From Ptychodera flava (lineage: Eukaryota > Hemichordata > Enteropneusta > Ptychoderidae), in assembly GCF_041260155.1 (NCBI RefSeq), contig NC_091932.1:5913501-5977500 (forward strand): 64,000 bases of DNA. The letters are read 5' to 3'. The notes under the pieces are model-generated. The model had not been told where the DNA came from and ran no database searches. It saw nothing but the letters and a program-made list of their open reading frames with translations. Below, one piece after another: positions 1 to 11,988 of this stretch; the first letter of the stretch is position 1, and each line of letters begins with the position of its first letter. Both the position numbers and the translations under genes were made by a program.

Positions 1-946
1 AATCCCACTACTAACGGACATTTTGCAGATCACCTGGTACATTTTGAATGCAAACACATTCCTCTAATTACGTATAAATACTTGAATATATAGAAGCGGG
101 AGCATATACTGATCACAATTATTCGGCGACACCTATTACGTCATCGTGACACTTTTGAGTCATATGTATTTTTTGCAATTCATTACTAACTGTTCGACAA
201 AGCAGTGTAACTATACCATTATACTATCAGTAAGTGACACTTCGTATGTCACTCGCATAATTCAGCAGTGAAACAAATCCCTTCAATTATGTAAAAGTAG
301 GCGGATATACCAGGGCGAGCATATACCCATAAGAATAATCCAGGAACACTTTTGATATTATTAAGGCACTTTTTAAAATCATATTTATTATCTTCAAATA
401 AATACTGAATATTGATTGATTGATTGATTGAATTTATTTGGCAATTAAAATAAAATATATAAAATGTACATTTGACAGTACTGCCGAGGACAACACAAGA
501 AAGCAATTGATGCTTATTCAAATAAATAAATAAATAGTATTGGACCGAGCCATTGAAATGTACGATAATCTTATTCATAACTGACACTTTACAGGTCACC
601 TGGCACAATTTTTATATCAACCACATTCCTTCAATTATGTTAAAGTAGGTTGATATAGCAGTAGAAGCAGATATTCATCAGAATTATTCGGGTAATCCAT
701 CAAGCAAACAAACATCCATAATGTTGTGCTTCTTCAAATTCACAGTATTCAGCTTTGATATGTACCTTTGGAATCATAGAAATTCATTAAATATGCAAAT
801 GAGCTTATTTGTAGGATACATCAAATATTTAACCATATGCATTGCATTTAGCATAGTACGACCACAGAACAGTTAGAACGCTTGCATTACCACATCACTT
901 TTGGTTGAATAATTCTTCAGATGACGATATGGCCTAATGCACAAAT

Positions 947-985
<39 letters not shown>

Positions 986-998
986 TTGGGAAAGCCTA
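1..998. repeat. Diverged ~110 bp repeat (three copies) plus simple repeats
   Basis: No gene is seen. Three related segments lie at about 18-126, 236-345 and 582-692. They share a core resembling CACATTCCTTCAATTATG, followed by GATATA and a CAGAATTATTCGG-like end, with irregular spacing. The interval 408-540 starts with a GATT-type simple repeat and ends with an AAATA-type repeat, resembling the 3' tail of a non-LTR retroelement in reverse orientation (inference). An ATTT microsatellite occupies about 948-987. Confidence 0.5.
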
Positions 999-1686
999 CA
1001 CTGTAAATCTATGCGACGTGTGACGCGTTTAGAGATTAAACGCCAGCGTTAAAAATTAAACAACTGTGTTTATTAAAGTGTCGATGTGTTTAGAAACTAA
1101 ATGCCTGTGTTTATTAGCATATTCCAACTGTGAGTTCCATGATCACGGGGAACTCTCACATGTTTCCTATTTAAAGTTTACTTGACGAACTTGTGTGTAT
1201 TATAAAATTTTATCATTTAACATACTTATTGTAAATTAAATTTTAAAATATTAACTTTAAAAATATTACATCATTGCCGTTCATGTAATTTTATTTAATA
1301 TCCATCTGGTTACATAACATTCTCATTAATTTATTGTTGCTGTGTTTTTTTTTGGGTTTTTTTGGTTTTTTCTTTCTTCTTCTCTCTGTACTTGAAATTT
1401 ATTTTTCATCAGTGTTTTGCAGCTCCTAATGTTTTATTTAGTGAGCCCCTGATCTAAAAGGGATGCAGCAAATAAATAAATAAATAAATAAATACTCCAC
1501 ATGGAAAAATACACTATATAATATTTTTGAGCTATTTTTTTTATGCTAAACATATTTTTCTTAAACGTAATGTACATGCAGCTAATGAATATAACGCCGA
1601 TGTTTAATACGTCCTCTGTTGTAAACACAACCGTAAACACCTTATGTGTTACTCTCCCATGTTGCACTGTGGCTTTGCAGGGGGTA

Positions 1687-1696
1687 GCGCATGCGC
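1687..1696. promoter_or_regulatory. NRF-1-type palindrome
   Basis: The palindrome GCGCATGCGC matches the NRF-1 core consensus. It lies about 33 bp upstream of an ATG at 1729, in the only GC- and CpG-rich patch of this AT-rich stretch. NRF-1 sites are typical of TATA-less metazoan promoters. That it drives transcription here is inferred. Confidence 0.45.
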
Positions 1697-1728
1697 GTAA
1701 GTCATAAACAGTGGCGCGTCCAACAAAG

Positions 1729-4700
1729 ATGTCTGCTGCGTTTCGGACTCTCCGTTTTGACGTCCGTTTCGACAGGAAGAGCATAATGCAGGTAATTATA
1801 TTAATGTTTATCTGTAAACACCCAAGCTTATAAAGCGTTTGAATGATTATCGTTTATTTTGAAGATCTCTTTATAGATTATGTTCACGCGCAGTTCTACA
1901 GTACAGTGTCAATACGATAGCAATGCAAATTGCCTATGTATACATCATAATATTGCCGTCACATTGAAGGTGTACGATGTAGATTCCGGACATATTATTT
2001 GGGACATATGGTGCATCTTCTTGACTGAAAACTATATTGTAATTCTTACCGACAATAAAAACAATGGGGTTCTGTCATAATATTGGATAATACTGCGCGT
2101 GGCAAACTGGTATTTTTATCAGTCTGTATGCAAATAAGGTAATCGATATGCAAATTTTATAAACAAGGTCTTTGAGGGGTACTACTTGTAAATATCTCTT
2201 CGAGTAAAGACGCTGCAGACCATTTATATTCATTTTATTCCGACGATTCGGACTGAACTGATTGCTGTTTTCAACATTTTGCCGATTCTAATGTTGGGTA
2301 CTATTTTTAACCCAATTAAAAACCACATTTCGTTGCAGTTTGTTTTAAATTTACCTATGGTATTTAACAACTTATTTTCTTGTGCAAAAACAGTCCTAAT
2401 AAGTGATAATATGCAAACTCTCATGAAAACATGTGTGGTTTACCTCATTTAGATTTTTTTCAAATGGTGATGAAATATGTATATTTGTATTTTTAAGGTG
2501 ATGTTTGTCGTTTTTTGGTTAAAAATATCTTAAGATCATCTTAAAATCTACTTGCCAGAGAGCTTTGATATTTGAGATTAGGGTGTATTGGGTTTACATA
2601 TTTCAGATTTATCAAATTGTGCAGAAATATGCAATTTTGTACTTTTATGCCTAAGGGACGGACCATTAGATCTTGGGAGGGGGGTGGTCAAAAACAGAAA
2701 AAAAAAATTTTCAGAGCAGAAAGTTAGGAAAAAAAAAATCTTCAAACTAGTTTGCAAAATAAAAAAAAATAAATAAGAAGACAAAGGCGTAAAAAAAAAA
2801 TCTGCAAAAGTCTTTAAAATTTTGAATTTTTTTAGATTTTACCGACAGAAAGCAACTTTCTGTATGTTTTAGTACATCCTCCCGGAACATTTTTAATTTT
2901 AATTTATGCATTTAGAGTGACTGTATCCCTTATACTGGAAGTTGTGATTATCTTATCTTTTCAGGACTTTTGTATTCTGATCACTTGAAAATTAGGAAAT
3001 TATAGAACCTGTTTTCTACTTGTTTCCTGCGTACAAACCAAGCAGGTACACTAGGTAAAACATTGAAACTATGGTATGGTTGTCAAGACAGAAAGTTGTA
3101 TTTGCCTTTTAAGATCAAGGTAAACAGATGCAGGCCACATCAGTTTCATTTTTTTCACAGCATTTTATTGCAATGATGAATGCAAGAATGGGTGAACAAG
3201 TAGAAACACGTCAATAATGATAGAACAACATATCAAGTCATTATGTATTATTTTGCTTTTAAAAAGGCATTTTCAATTCTTTTTTCTCAAAAAACAGCCT
3301 CAAAAAACAACAGCAACACATGTTTTAACATTCAACAATACACTACCTAGAATGCCATCTATCCAACAAATCCCAACACAAAAACACACAAAAGGGGTTG
3401 AACTTTGAAAGTTTCTCGATTATAGCAAATACTGAATAAACCTGCATGAATAATCGTTTTTGTGTAGCAAATTTCAAAGAAATTGGACAAGCCCTTTCAG
3501 AGAATACAGATTTTTTGACCATGAATGGCATAAATTGCCCTAAAAAGACAAATATTGAAATTTCAACACATCTATACACATCCAATCAATTTGGACATAC
3601 TGCTACAGAGAAATAGATGTTTTGATCAAAAAAGGGCAACAATTGCTCTAAAAACACAAATATGCAAATTTAACTATATTATTTAGCTTACTTTAGCTTC
3701 TCAGCTTGTCAAAATCAATTGTAAATCATGAGATATGCATGATGTTTGGTGGGGTGAATGAAGCCATTTCACCACGCAGTAGAAAGGGAAGCCAGGAAAC
3801 CAAAATAGTCAATTTTCAAAACTATAGGAAGCTACTGAGGAGCAAGAAGACCATGTTTCAGAGGAAGATGTGTAATCCGAAAAAAATGCTCCCAAAGTGC
3901 CACCAAATAACACCATTTTTATCTCTATTTTTCAAAAGCTCCAACAGCAGGAGGGGGACACCCCCTCCTGACCACCCCCCGCAAAAATACTCCCCAAGTG
4001 CCACCAAATAACATCCATTTTAATCTCTATTTTTCAAAAGCTCCAACGGCAGGAGGGGGACACCCCCTCCTGACCACCCCCCGCAAAAATACTCCCCAAG
4101 TGCCACCAAATAACACCATTTTAATCTCTATTTTTCAAAAGCTCCAACGGCAGGAGGGGGACACCCTCTCCTGACCACCCCCCGCAAAAATACTCCCCAA
4201 GTGCCACCAAATAACACCATTTTAATCTCTATTTTTCAAAAGCTCCAACAGCAGCAGGGGGACACCCCTCTCCTGACCTCCCCCCCCCCCCCGTGACCGC
4301 TTGCGTGGCCGCTTGTGGTGCTTGGCACCACATCTTTGCCCTCTTTATCTTCAGACAGCGACGAACTAAAAAAAAATTATAATTCTGAAAATTTACTCTG
4401 AAAAAAAAAATTTGCACAGCTAATCTCAATGGGAAAAAAAAATTTCAGAAATTTACAATTGTAAAAAAATTTTCACAATTTCATTGTGACCACCCCCCCT
4501 CCCAAGGTGTAATGGTCCATCCCTAAAGCAACATTTTTTAATCTTTGGTCAATGTTTTTTTTTTTTTTTTTTGATAAAACCGCTTGTTTGATAGCTTTGA
4601 TATTTTGTTAACAGGTTAAGAGTGATGATTGAAATACCACTCCATATATTAAAATGATGATGAAATCTACTACTTTGTATTTTGGGGCAATTTTTCCCAT

Positions 4701-7667
4701 TTTTAGACAAATGAATTGTTTCTCAAAATGTAATCATCTGATAGCTTGATAATTAGGTATGCAGGTTCTTAGGGATTAACTATAATGTGATATATTAGAA
4801 TTACAATGAAATTTGCATTTTTGTATTTTCGGAGGAATTTTTGCAGGATTTTTGTAAAACAATTGTTTCTCAAAAACTACTCATATGATAGCTTTGGTAT
4901 TTGGTATGCAGGTTCCAAGGGATTAACTATAATTATGTGATGTATTTATACTCTATTATTTGCAAATTACTTTTTATTGAGAAATTTTGCCATTTTTGGT
5001 CAAAATATTTTTTTCTAAAAAACTACTTGTCTGACAGCTTGGATATTTGGTATGTAGGTTTTTAGGGATAAACTATGTCTGATATATTGGAATTACGATG
5101 AAGTCTGTGATTTTGTATTATGGGGAGCTTTTTTGCCACTTTTTGTAAAAAAAAATTCTTTCTCCGAAAGTGCACATCTGATAACTTTGATATTTGCTAT
5201 GCAGGTTCCTCTAGGGATTACTTCAATGTGATATATTGACATTACAATGAAATCTGGAGTTTTGTATTTTTGGGGCAATTTTTGCCTTTTTTCTTTAAAA
5301 GCGTTTCTCAAAACGACTTGTCTGATTGCTTTAATATTGGGATGTCGGTTGCTCATGTGATAGTTTAATATTCAGTTTACAGGTTCCTAATGATTAACTA
5401 AATGTTATCTATTGAAACTATAATAAAATCTGCAAATTTGTTTTTTGGTGCAATTTTTGCCATTTTTGGTCAAAAAAGTACTTGTCTTATAGCTTTCAAA
5501 TTTGGTATGCAGGTTCATAGGGATTATCTTAATGTGATAAATTTAAATTACAATGAAATCTTCATTGCGTATTTTGCAGATATTTTTGCTACTTTTCGTC
5601 ATCCCACCCTGAAATGAGCTATCAAACATTGCCACCTTCATCAACACATGTGTCACAAATAGTTATTCTCTATGTAACACAACAGAGATCTTACGACCAT
5701 TAGGTCGCTAGTTTCACTAAATTCAAAATGATGAATCAAACTGCCTAACACTTTTAGTGTTGAGGTATGGACTTGGAGACAATTTTTAAAGACGTAAAAT
5801 CTATTGCGGTAATCTGACGCAACCATTGCGGAAGAATGTATGAAAGCCCATCATGTCTTCAAATTAAATCTTATGAGATACTGACTTTTTAGCTCTGCTA
5901 TAAGTGAAAAATCATTTAGAAATGTGTGTATTTGTATTTGGGGCAATATTTTGTATTTATGATAAAAAAATCATCAACACTAAAACCGTTTGTCCAAAAT
6001 TTGTTATACAGTTTGCTCGAGGTGATCTTAGTCAGTTTGGTTCAAAATTGTAGTAAAATTTGAAAATTTACATTATTGGGGCAATTTTTACTGATTTTGG
6101 TCAAAAAATCTTCTCTAACATCACTTGTTTGATTGCTTTGATACTTAGTGTTAAGGTTCCTTAGATTGTCCTCAGTAAATTTTGTTCAAATCATGCTGCA
6201 ATTTGCCCATTCTTATTTTTTGACATTTTTTTCCGTTTTTCTGTATAAAAAATCTTAAGGTTCCAAGACAAGAAATTTACTTTTTTATCTAACAATTCTC
6301 TGGTGGTTAATAAGCTCAGAACCCCCATAAATTATAATTTCCTAACAGCCTTGATATAGGGAAACGTTTTGGTAACCACTGTATCACCATTGTTACATAA
6401 CTATCACGTGACAGGTAATTAGGATAACCTTTAAAAAATTAGTTTTCCCAATGTTTTGTCCCAATAGCCTACTTCAAAATATCTGACTCAAACTCTCTGG
6501 AATGCAAGCTGTCACAACGCTCTTCTATCGTTCTTAGCTTTTTTTGGAGTACAATTTTAAAGAAATCAACTTGGGTTAAACTCACCACTCTAGAAGTATT
6601 TCTGGCATAAAAATTGTTTTAGGAGGTTTAAAAATTCTGAGACACACTTTGGAAGATCCTTAAGACAGCTTGAGCTCACACATTTTTCAGCCACATATCT
6701 CAAAGCATTGAAACAAAACACTGGGGAAACCGATTTTTGAAAGCTTATGAAAAATACCTGTCACGTGATAGTTATGTAAACAATGGTAACTATGCTAACC
6801 AAAATGTTTTCATATATCTAGGCTTTCTGAAATGTAATTTACAGGGGGTGTGAGCTTATTAAGTACTAGAGAATTGTTATCTTAAAAAGGTAAATTTCTT
6901 GTTTTGGAATCTTAAATTGCTCATCAGGCTACTTTGAAATTTGATGTGAAGGTTGGTGTGGATGATCAATATCAGTTTTTGTACAAATTGTGAAAAAATC
7001 TGCAAAACTGTATTTATCAAGTAATTTTTGCTGTTTTTGTTTTAAAAAATCCAAAAATCATCTAAGTTCTTAGAATCCGATTGTCTGATTGCTTTTGTGT
7101 ACAGGTTTGTAGGGACGACCTGATTCAGATTTGTTGAAATTATTTCAAATCTTGACACATATTTTTGAGTATTTTTGCTGGTTTTGGTCATTCAAATGAT
7201 ATGTTTGTCTGGGCAGTTGGCTATACATTCTACATTATTCTTGCACAGATTATGATCAATAGTACCACTATGCAATATTACATCCCATAATGTACAGGAT
7301 AAACTGAATGCAACACCTATCACAAGATGTATAAATTATGGCTCAATATCTGGTTTCATAGAGTTCATCTAATTTCTTACATGTTTTTGTCTATCACAGC
7401 AGACAATTTATCCTGTACATTATGGGATGTAATATTGCATAGTGCTACTATTGATCATGAATTCGTGCAAGAATCATGTAGCATGTAACAATAGCTTGCT
7501 TTAGTCATACTTCTAATCACAAGTATATTAATCATGCATTACACATTCTCTATTTCCAATAGGAGGTTCCAGATGCTGATATTGAAGTTTATTTCAAGAG
7601 CAGGGAACTTGAATCGCCAAATCTGATCGTCTTTCTTGAAGATATGAAACTCAAACTCATTTTGTAA
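1729..7667 (+). CDS. Candidate small two-exon gene, unknown function
   Basis: Exon 1 (1729-1791) reads 21 codons from an ATG in fair Kozak context (AAAG before the ATG) beginning MSAAFRTLRF, and ends CAG|GTAATT in phase 0. A compatible acceptor, TTTCCAATAG, precedes an open stretch at 7563-7667 that begins EVPDADIEVYF and runs 34 codons to a TAA. The joined product would be 55 residues. It contains no domain I recognise. The ~5.8 kb intron consists of repeats and transposons, and the whole unit lies inside the CACTG-ended element. It could be a host gene start captured by a transposon, the first exons of an element gene, or chance. Pairing of the two exons is inferred. Confidence 0.25.
2655..4523. 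mobile_element. TIR transposon with TAA target-site duplication (Harbinger-like, non-autonomous)
   Basis: The left end begins GGGACGGACCATTAGATC and the right end is its inverted relative, finishing GATCCATCCC-like (ATGGTCCATCCC). TAA flanks both ends (2652-2654 and 4524-4526). The terminal repeats run about 35 bp into a G-rich/C-rich stretch. Flanking sequence on both sides belongs to the ~145 bp array, so this is an insertion into that array. A 3 bp TWA duplication and GGG-type ends fit PIF/Harbinger MITEs (inference). No transposase is present. Confidence 0.65.
3901..4290. repeat. 101 bp tandem repeat, about four units, with GC-rich hairpins
   Basis: Units start at about 3901, 4002, 4104 and 4205 with CACCAAATAACA. 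Each carries CTCTATTTTTCAAAAGCTCC and a self-complementary GAGGGGGACACCCCCTC followed by a C-run. The array lies inside the 2655-4523 transposon. Confidence 0.75.
6255..6915. mobile_element. TTAA-flanked element with ~160 bp terminal inverted repeats
   Basis: The left arm (about 6255-6417) starts TTAAGGTTCCAAGACAAG. The right arm (about 6758-6915) is its inverted copy, ending CTTGTTTTGGAATCTTAA. Both arms carry a CTATCACGTGACAGG-like segment. TTAA borders both ends, as expected for TTAA-targeting transposons, although the termini do not show a typical piggyBac CCC start. A third end of the same family lies at 63876. Confidence 0.65.
7226..7486. repeat. Fold-back inverted repeat
   Basis: Two arms of about 75 bp (roughly 7226-7303 and 7408-7486) are near-perfect reverse complements, sharing CCCATAATGTACAGGATAAA and ATGCAATATTACATCCCAT. 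The spacer is about 105 bp. It has the form of a snap-back MITE; no target-site duplication was confirmed. Confidence 0.65.
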
Positions 7668-8168
7668 AGGCTGACAGTAAGGTTATTGACTGTTAATGTG
7701 AGAGTGTTGAATATGGCAGTTCACAGTGCCAAGTTTATGAACAATTGGACCTTTGATTATGTTTGCTTCTATACAACATGTTTCCTGTGCATTCCATTTA
7801 ACACACTGTATCAAGTCTTTTTTTTTGGAAACTATGTCCTATGACATAATTTTGAAGGTAATTGTTAGTGTGATAAACACTTTTGATAAACATGTTTATA
7901 TGTTTTTTGAATAAACATGTTTAGGTCATAAACACTTATATGTGTTTAAAAAGTGTAACAACCCAATAAACATGTAATTCCGTTTAGTTGTTAAACGCGT
8001 TGACACGTTTATTAATAAAAACACCAGTGTTTAAATCCTAAATATGTGTGTTTATTAATTAAACATTTCAAGTGTTTACTATATCTAAACACCTTAACGT
8101 GTTTAAAAAGTGTAACAAATAAGTGTTTTATTTATGTGTTTAGAAGTTAAACACTTGGATTTACAGTG

Positions 8169-8852
8169 TACGTGATCTAGTCCCATTAACAGGTTCCAAA
8201 AATAAACTCAAAACACAAAACTACAATTACAGACAAATAAGTCACTGAAACAAGTCACATAGAAAAGAGAGGTCTATATAAAAAGTGAACCTAAAGGAAA
8301 AACACAAAAAAATAAAATCAAGTATGTAAGCTACCAAACAATTGAATGTTTAATGTCAGTTTTAAACTGAGCATGATTTCTGAAAAGATCAATAATTGGA
8401 TGGAAAAGTAACAATTCGTTAAAACTACTCATGCACCTGTTGATAGGTAAGTATTTAGAAATATTGATACGGTTACGAGGTGGTCTAAAGGTTGGACAGA
8501 TGCGTAGATGTTTTCTCTGAAGTAAGTTTTTTTATGGCTTTTTCAGAGTGTTACGAATCATGTCTGATCACAGGACTGCAAATAAATAAGCATAGGTAGC
8601 TCCGATAACTTCTGCCAACTGCCGTACGCGTTGCCCTTTCCCAATTGACGTTTCGCTCGACCGAAAGTATCTATACAGTACCCCTTTCTCAATACAGATT
8701 TAGCCTAAGGCTCCGAAAATAAAAGTGAGTTTGTGTTATTTCATTTGAATGTTTACGCTCCAGTTTTCAGTGGAAAAAATCGATCGGCTTTTTCTCGTAT
8801 CTTTGTAGAATGTAAATCAACGTGAGAAAGATACGGTAGAGCAGTTACCAGT

Positions 8853-8926
<74 letters not shown>

Positions 8927-10665
8927 CAGCATACCATTTTCAATGGTGTTATTGTACTTGGGCCTCAGCCCAAGTACATTTGTTTTCATTCCGTGGGAAA
9001 AAACTCTGTAAGGTATAACCATTTCTGGCTGAGACCAGGGAGGGCAAAATGTCTTGGCTTCATCTTTCTTGGCATAATAAATGGCGTAATGATGCTAACT
9101 TAATGGAAGTGCTGCTCTCAGCCAGTCATGAATAAGTGAGATGTGAATATAAATGCTTCTCTATCTGAGTTTTTGCCACAAAATCTTCTGAATATAATCA
9201 AAATGTGCATCGAAATGCAACAATTAATGCACCCTCCGTTTCCTAAGCGATGGCACGACCCTTGCTACACCCACTGGACGAGCCAAAGTGGGAGGGGTAA
9301 TTTCAGTTTGGTCGAACAGGAGGGCTCGAGACCAGAATTTAACATTTAAACTTGAAACATGTTTAATCACTGACAAGATGTGGACTAGTGTTAATCAAAG
9401 TGAAATTTTGAAAAGGAAAGGTTTTATATCCCGGACACAATGAAAAACATTACGACTGGAAACTGTACCCCCAGTTGAGAATAGTAATGCCCACAGCGAT
9501 GGAGAACACTTATCGTTGAGCTGAGAAAACCAGACCATCATTTCGAAATAGAGCTGCAGATTCGAGAAGCTCGTTCAAAATAGCTAGGTACACCCCATAA
9601 AGGGGTGGTTTCGAGTTTTGAGGGCAAATTTCGCCTCCTTCATTTAGAAATCGTACGTTTGTTTTTCCAGGAGAACACACCATTTGACACAAAATTTGCA
9701 TGTAAAGGGTCGCCAGTAAGTACGTGGTCAAATCTGGCATAAGAAACAATATGAAATGTTGGGTAAAGCCAGTCCAAAATAAACTGATTTGAACTTTTGT
9801 GTTTTGTAATTTATACCACTGCAGTAACATTACCTTTTTTTGACAACATCACACAATGTAATACGTTTTGAAACTGAATACTCCGACGTATTCTGTGTCT
9901 CCTTTGCTAAAAAATACGGTATGCCGATTACCATGTAAGGAGATGATGACGTCAAGACAGATTTGTAGTGCGTTTGGTCCTGGATGGTGCACGAAGTTTT
10001 GTCGAGGTAGCTTGTGTATTTATTTCCTAAATGGGAGAGATTGGGGTCGATCTAAACGAAGGCCGAAGAATGTTATGATACTCTCCCGGGGATACTCTAA
10101 GCGAGCTGAACTCTAACGCGAATGGTTGGATAATTTGGAGGATGTCTAGAACCGGGATATAGAATGATCTCGTCTCATTAAGATTATTTGGTGGTCAGTA
10201 TTGAATTTCAACTGCGTCACAAGTTTGCGAAATGAATATTCCGTCGAACGGTCAACGAACGATGTTTTAGAAATCTGGAGACATGGCACATCGCATTTTT
10301 ATTTAGTATTTTATATTTTGCAAAAGATTTAAGAAGCAATGATTTTGTCGAAAATTCTGAAAAAATATAGGAAGATTTGATCGCGAACACATTTTCACTT
10401 GGGGTCAACTAGCCCTGCGTACGATGCTGTGTGTTCCGCTACAGCTAATCGCCCCGCTCACCACAGCCCTGCAAAGACCCGTACGTAGGGTCGGTGACTT
10501 CAAATCCATTTTGGGACTTCACGTAAAAAGCCAAATTACTGCCGAAATTCAGCGTTCTTGGGCCCAAGTCGTATCCCAGCCTACCTCAGCTACTCGATCC
10601 CTTCCAAAAATGACAGTCTTTTATTCACTTCTCGTAAATAACCGTCGATGTCGGCAACTCTCTCG
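8169..10665. other. Gene-poor interval
   Basis: No convincing exon is seen. It contains a long TC microsatellite (8854-8923) and a short perfect hairpin around 8954-8977 (GTACTTGGGC paired across CTCA). The short open frames here have no recognisable domain and unremarkable composition. A copy of CTAGCCCTGCGTACGATGCT lies at about 10410. Confidence 0.5.
8854..8923. repeat. (TC)n microsatellite
   Basis: An uninterrupted dinucleotide TC run of about 70 bp. Confidence 0.95.
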
Positions 10666-10725
10666 CTAGCCCTGCGTACGATGCTGTGTGTTAGCTGTAG
10701 CACATAGCATCGTACGCGGGGCTAG
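10666..10725. repeat. 60 bp hairpin of CTAGCCCTGCGTACGATGCT
   Basis: CTAGCCCTGCGTACGATGCT is followed within 40 bp by its inverted relative AGCATCGTACGCGGGGCTAG. The same 27 bp leader, as a single arm, occurs about 260 bp upstream at 10410. This looks like the transposon ends of one family, perhaps with a 256 bp body between the direct copies. The next transposon begins only a few bases downstream. Confidence 0.6.
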
Positions 10726-10731
10726 GGTCAA

Positions 10732-11988
10732 CCGGATGCGCTATTTTGCGGTTGCGGGCTGCGGGCTGCGGGTTGCGGGCATGAAAAAATGTGTGTTTTT
10801 TGATATCATTTTCGCCCTTCTCACACTTCAGATTAGTTCAACCGCCGATAAAAGCACAATTTTCAAAATCGTTTTCAATGCCGTTTCAAATAATTTTATT
10901 GTGGTGAACACGATTATAGTCCTAGGAAACTTTTCAAAGTCACGCTGGATCAAATGCTTGAAGGGGGCATACCGGCATGGAGCGACTATCATACTGCAGG
11001 TGCAAGTCATACGTTCATGATATTAGGAGATAAATTATTTAGAGCTGCAGAACACAAACTCATCCAAAAATATTCCTATTAGATCGATTCCTGAAAATAA
11101 GGCAACGCACCGGCGTGTTTTTCCCACAGAAATTCTCGCGTAAAATGTTAGCAGAATGTTGTTCTCTTGAGGTCGCGACCTCGCTTGAACCGAAACGGCA
11201 AAGTAAACTAAGTCCTTTGTTGTACGTCTTTTTCTTTTTAAAGATTTCATGAAAAATACACGGCATTTACAATACACATCACTTCTACGCTTTTTTAAGT
11301 CAATCTTTCCTTATGCATTGCATTTAACTAGGCATTGTTAATTTTCTGTATGAGTTGCCCTGGAACCGAATTGTGAATGGATGCATTACAAAGAATTTAC
11401 TTCCTATGGCCTGATACCAGAAATGTAACAATTTTCATTCCGCGATAAGTGGCGACATTTCCGAGGCGCGATTTTTTTGTCAGTCTGGTATTACGTATAT
11501 TTCACACTCACATCCATGGCAAGAAAGAAAAGTGATTCAGATCCCTAATTATTTGTATTGGCCAGGCAGCTCGGAATAAATAAATTGGTCCTCGGAATCG
11601 CCGCTTTTAGTTTAGCAGATTTTGATTTTTTTCAGAAACATGACGTATTTTCACCCAGTTGGTTTGGTCTGTTATAGCATCTTTAGTCCAAAAAATCAAG
11701 TTTACAGCATTGATGTTTTCAACAGCCTTCAAATATACAGTATTACGTTAAAATACACCATATAAGCTTAGTAGTGTTTCATTAATTTTAACCATCTTGA
11801 CCTGATGGTGAAATATGGACTTCGCAGGAAAAGGGATACTGTACGATAGACCTGATCATCATTATTGATAATAGACACATTCTAAAGGTTTTATTTCTTA
11901 TATACTAAATGCCATATTACATATATTAGAAATCTAGCCATAATTCTAAAAACCCGCAGCCCGCAACCCGCACTTTAGCAGATACCGG
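10732..11988. mobile_element. 1257 bp TIR transposon with GTCAA target-site duplication
   Basis: GTCAA occurs directly outside both ends (10727-10731 and 11989-11993). The ends are CCGGATGCGCTATTTTGCGG and the inverse of CCGGTATCTGCTAAAGTGCGG, both continuing into GGTTGCGGGCTGCGGG. That gives terminal inverted repeats of about 36 bp. No transposase frame is visible in the AT-rich body, so this is a non-autonomous element. A 5 bp duplication alone does not settle the superfamily. Confidence 0.7.

Larger units (their letters stand above)
2440..7200. repeat. ~145 bp minisatellite array, interrupted
   Basis: About twelve diverged units share the phrases AGCTTTGATATTTGGTATGC, AGGTTCCTAGGGATTA, ATGAAATCTGCA and TTTTGGGGCAATTTTTGCC. 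The GCTTTGATATTTG-like phrase recurs near 2561, 4598, 4745, 4889, 5034, 5175, 5321, 5490, 6130 and 7090, a period of about 145 bp. The array is split by the elements at 2655-4523 and 6255-6915. No coding potential is seen. Confidence 0.6.
999..8168. mobile_element. Large CACTG-ended DNA transposon-like element (CACTA/EnSpm-like)
   Basis: The left end begins CACTGTAAATC at 999 and the right end finishes GATTTACAGTG at 8168, a perfect 11 bp inverted pair with TA outside each end. Just inside both ends are many subterminal motifs of the GTGTTTA/TAAACAC type (about 1020-1115 and 7865-8160). CACTR termini with subterminal repeat arrays are typical of the CMC (CACTA/EnSpm) superfamily, which is the reason for the assignment. 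No transposase was recognised, so this would be a non-autonomous copy of about 7.2 kb. It contains a candidate promoter and two exons, a ~145 bp repeat array and at least three nested insertions. The two ends could instead be independent copies of a short element. Confidence 0.5.

Noticed and set aside
8753..9022. Arg-Glu repeat open frame
   Set aside because: Translation of the TC/GA microsatellite.
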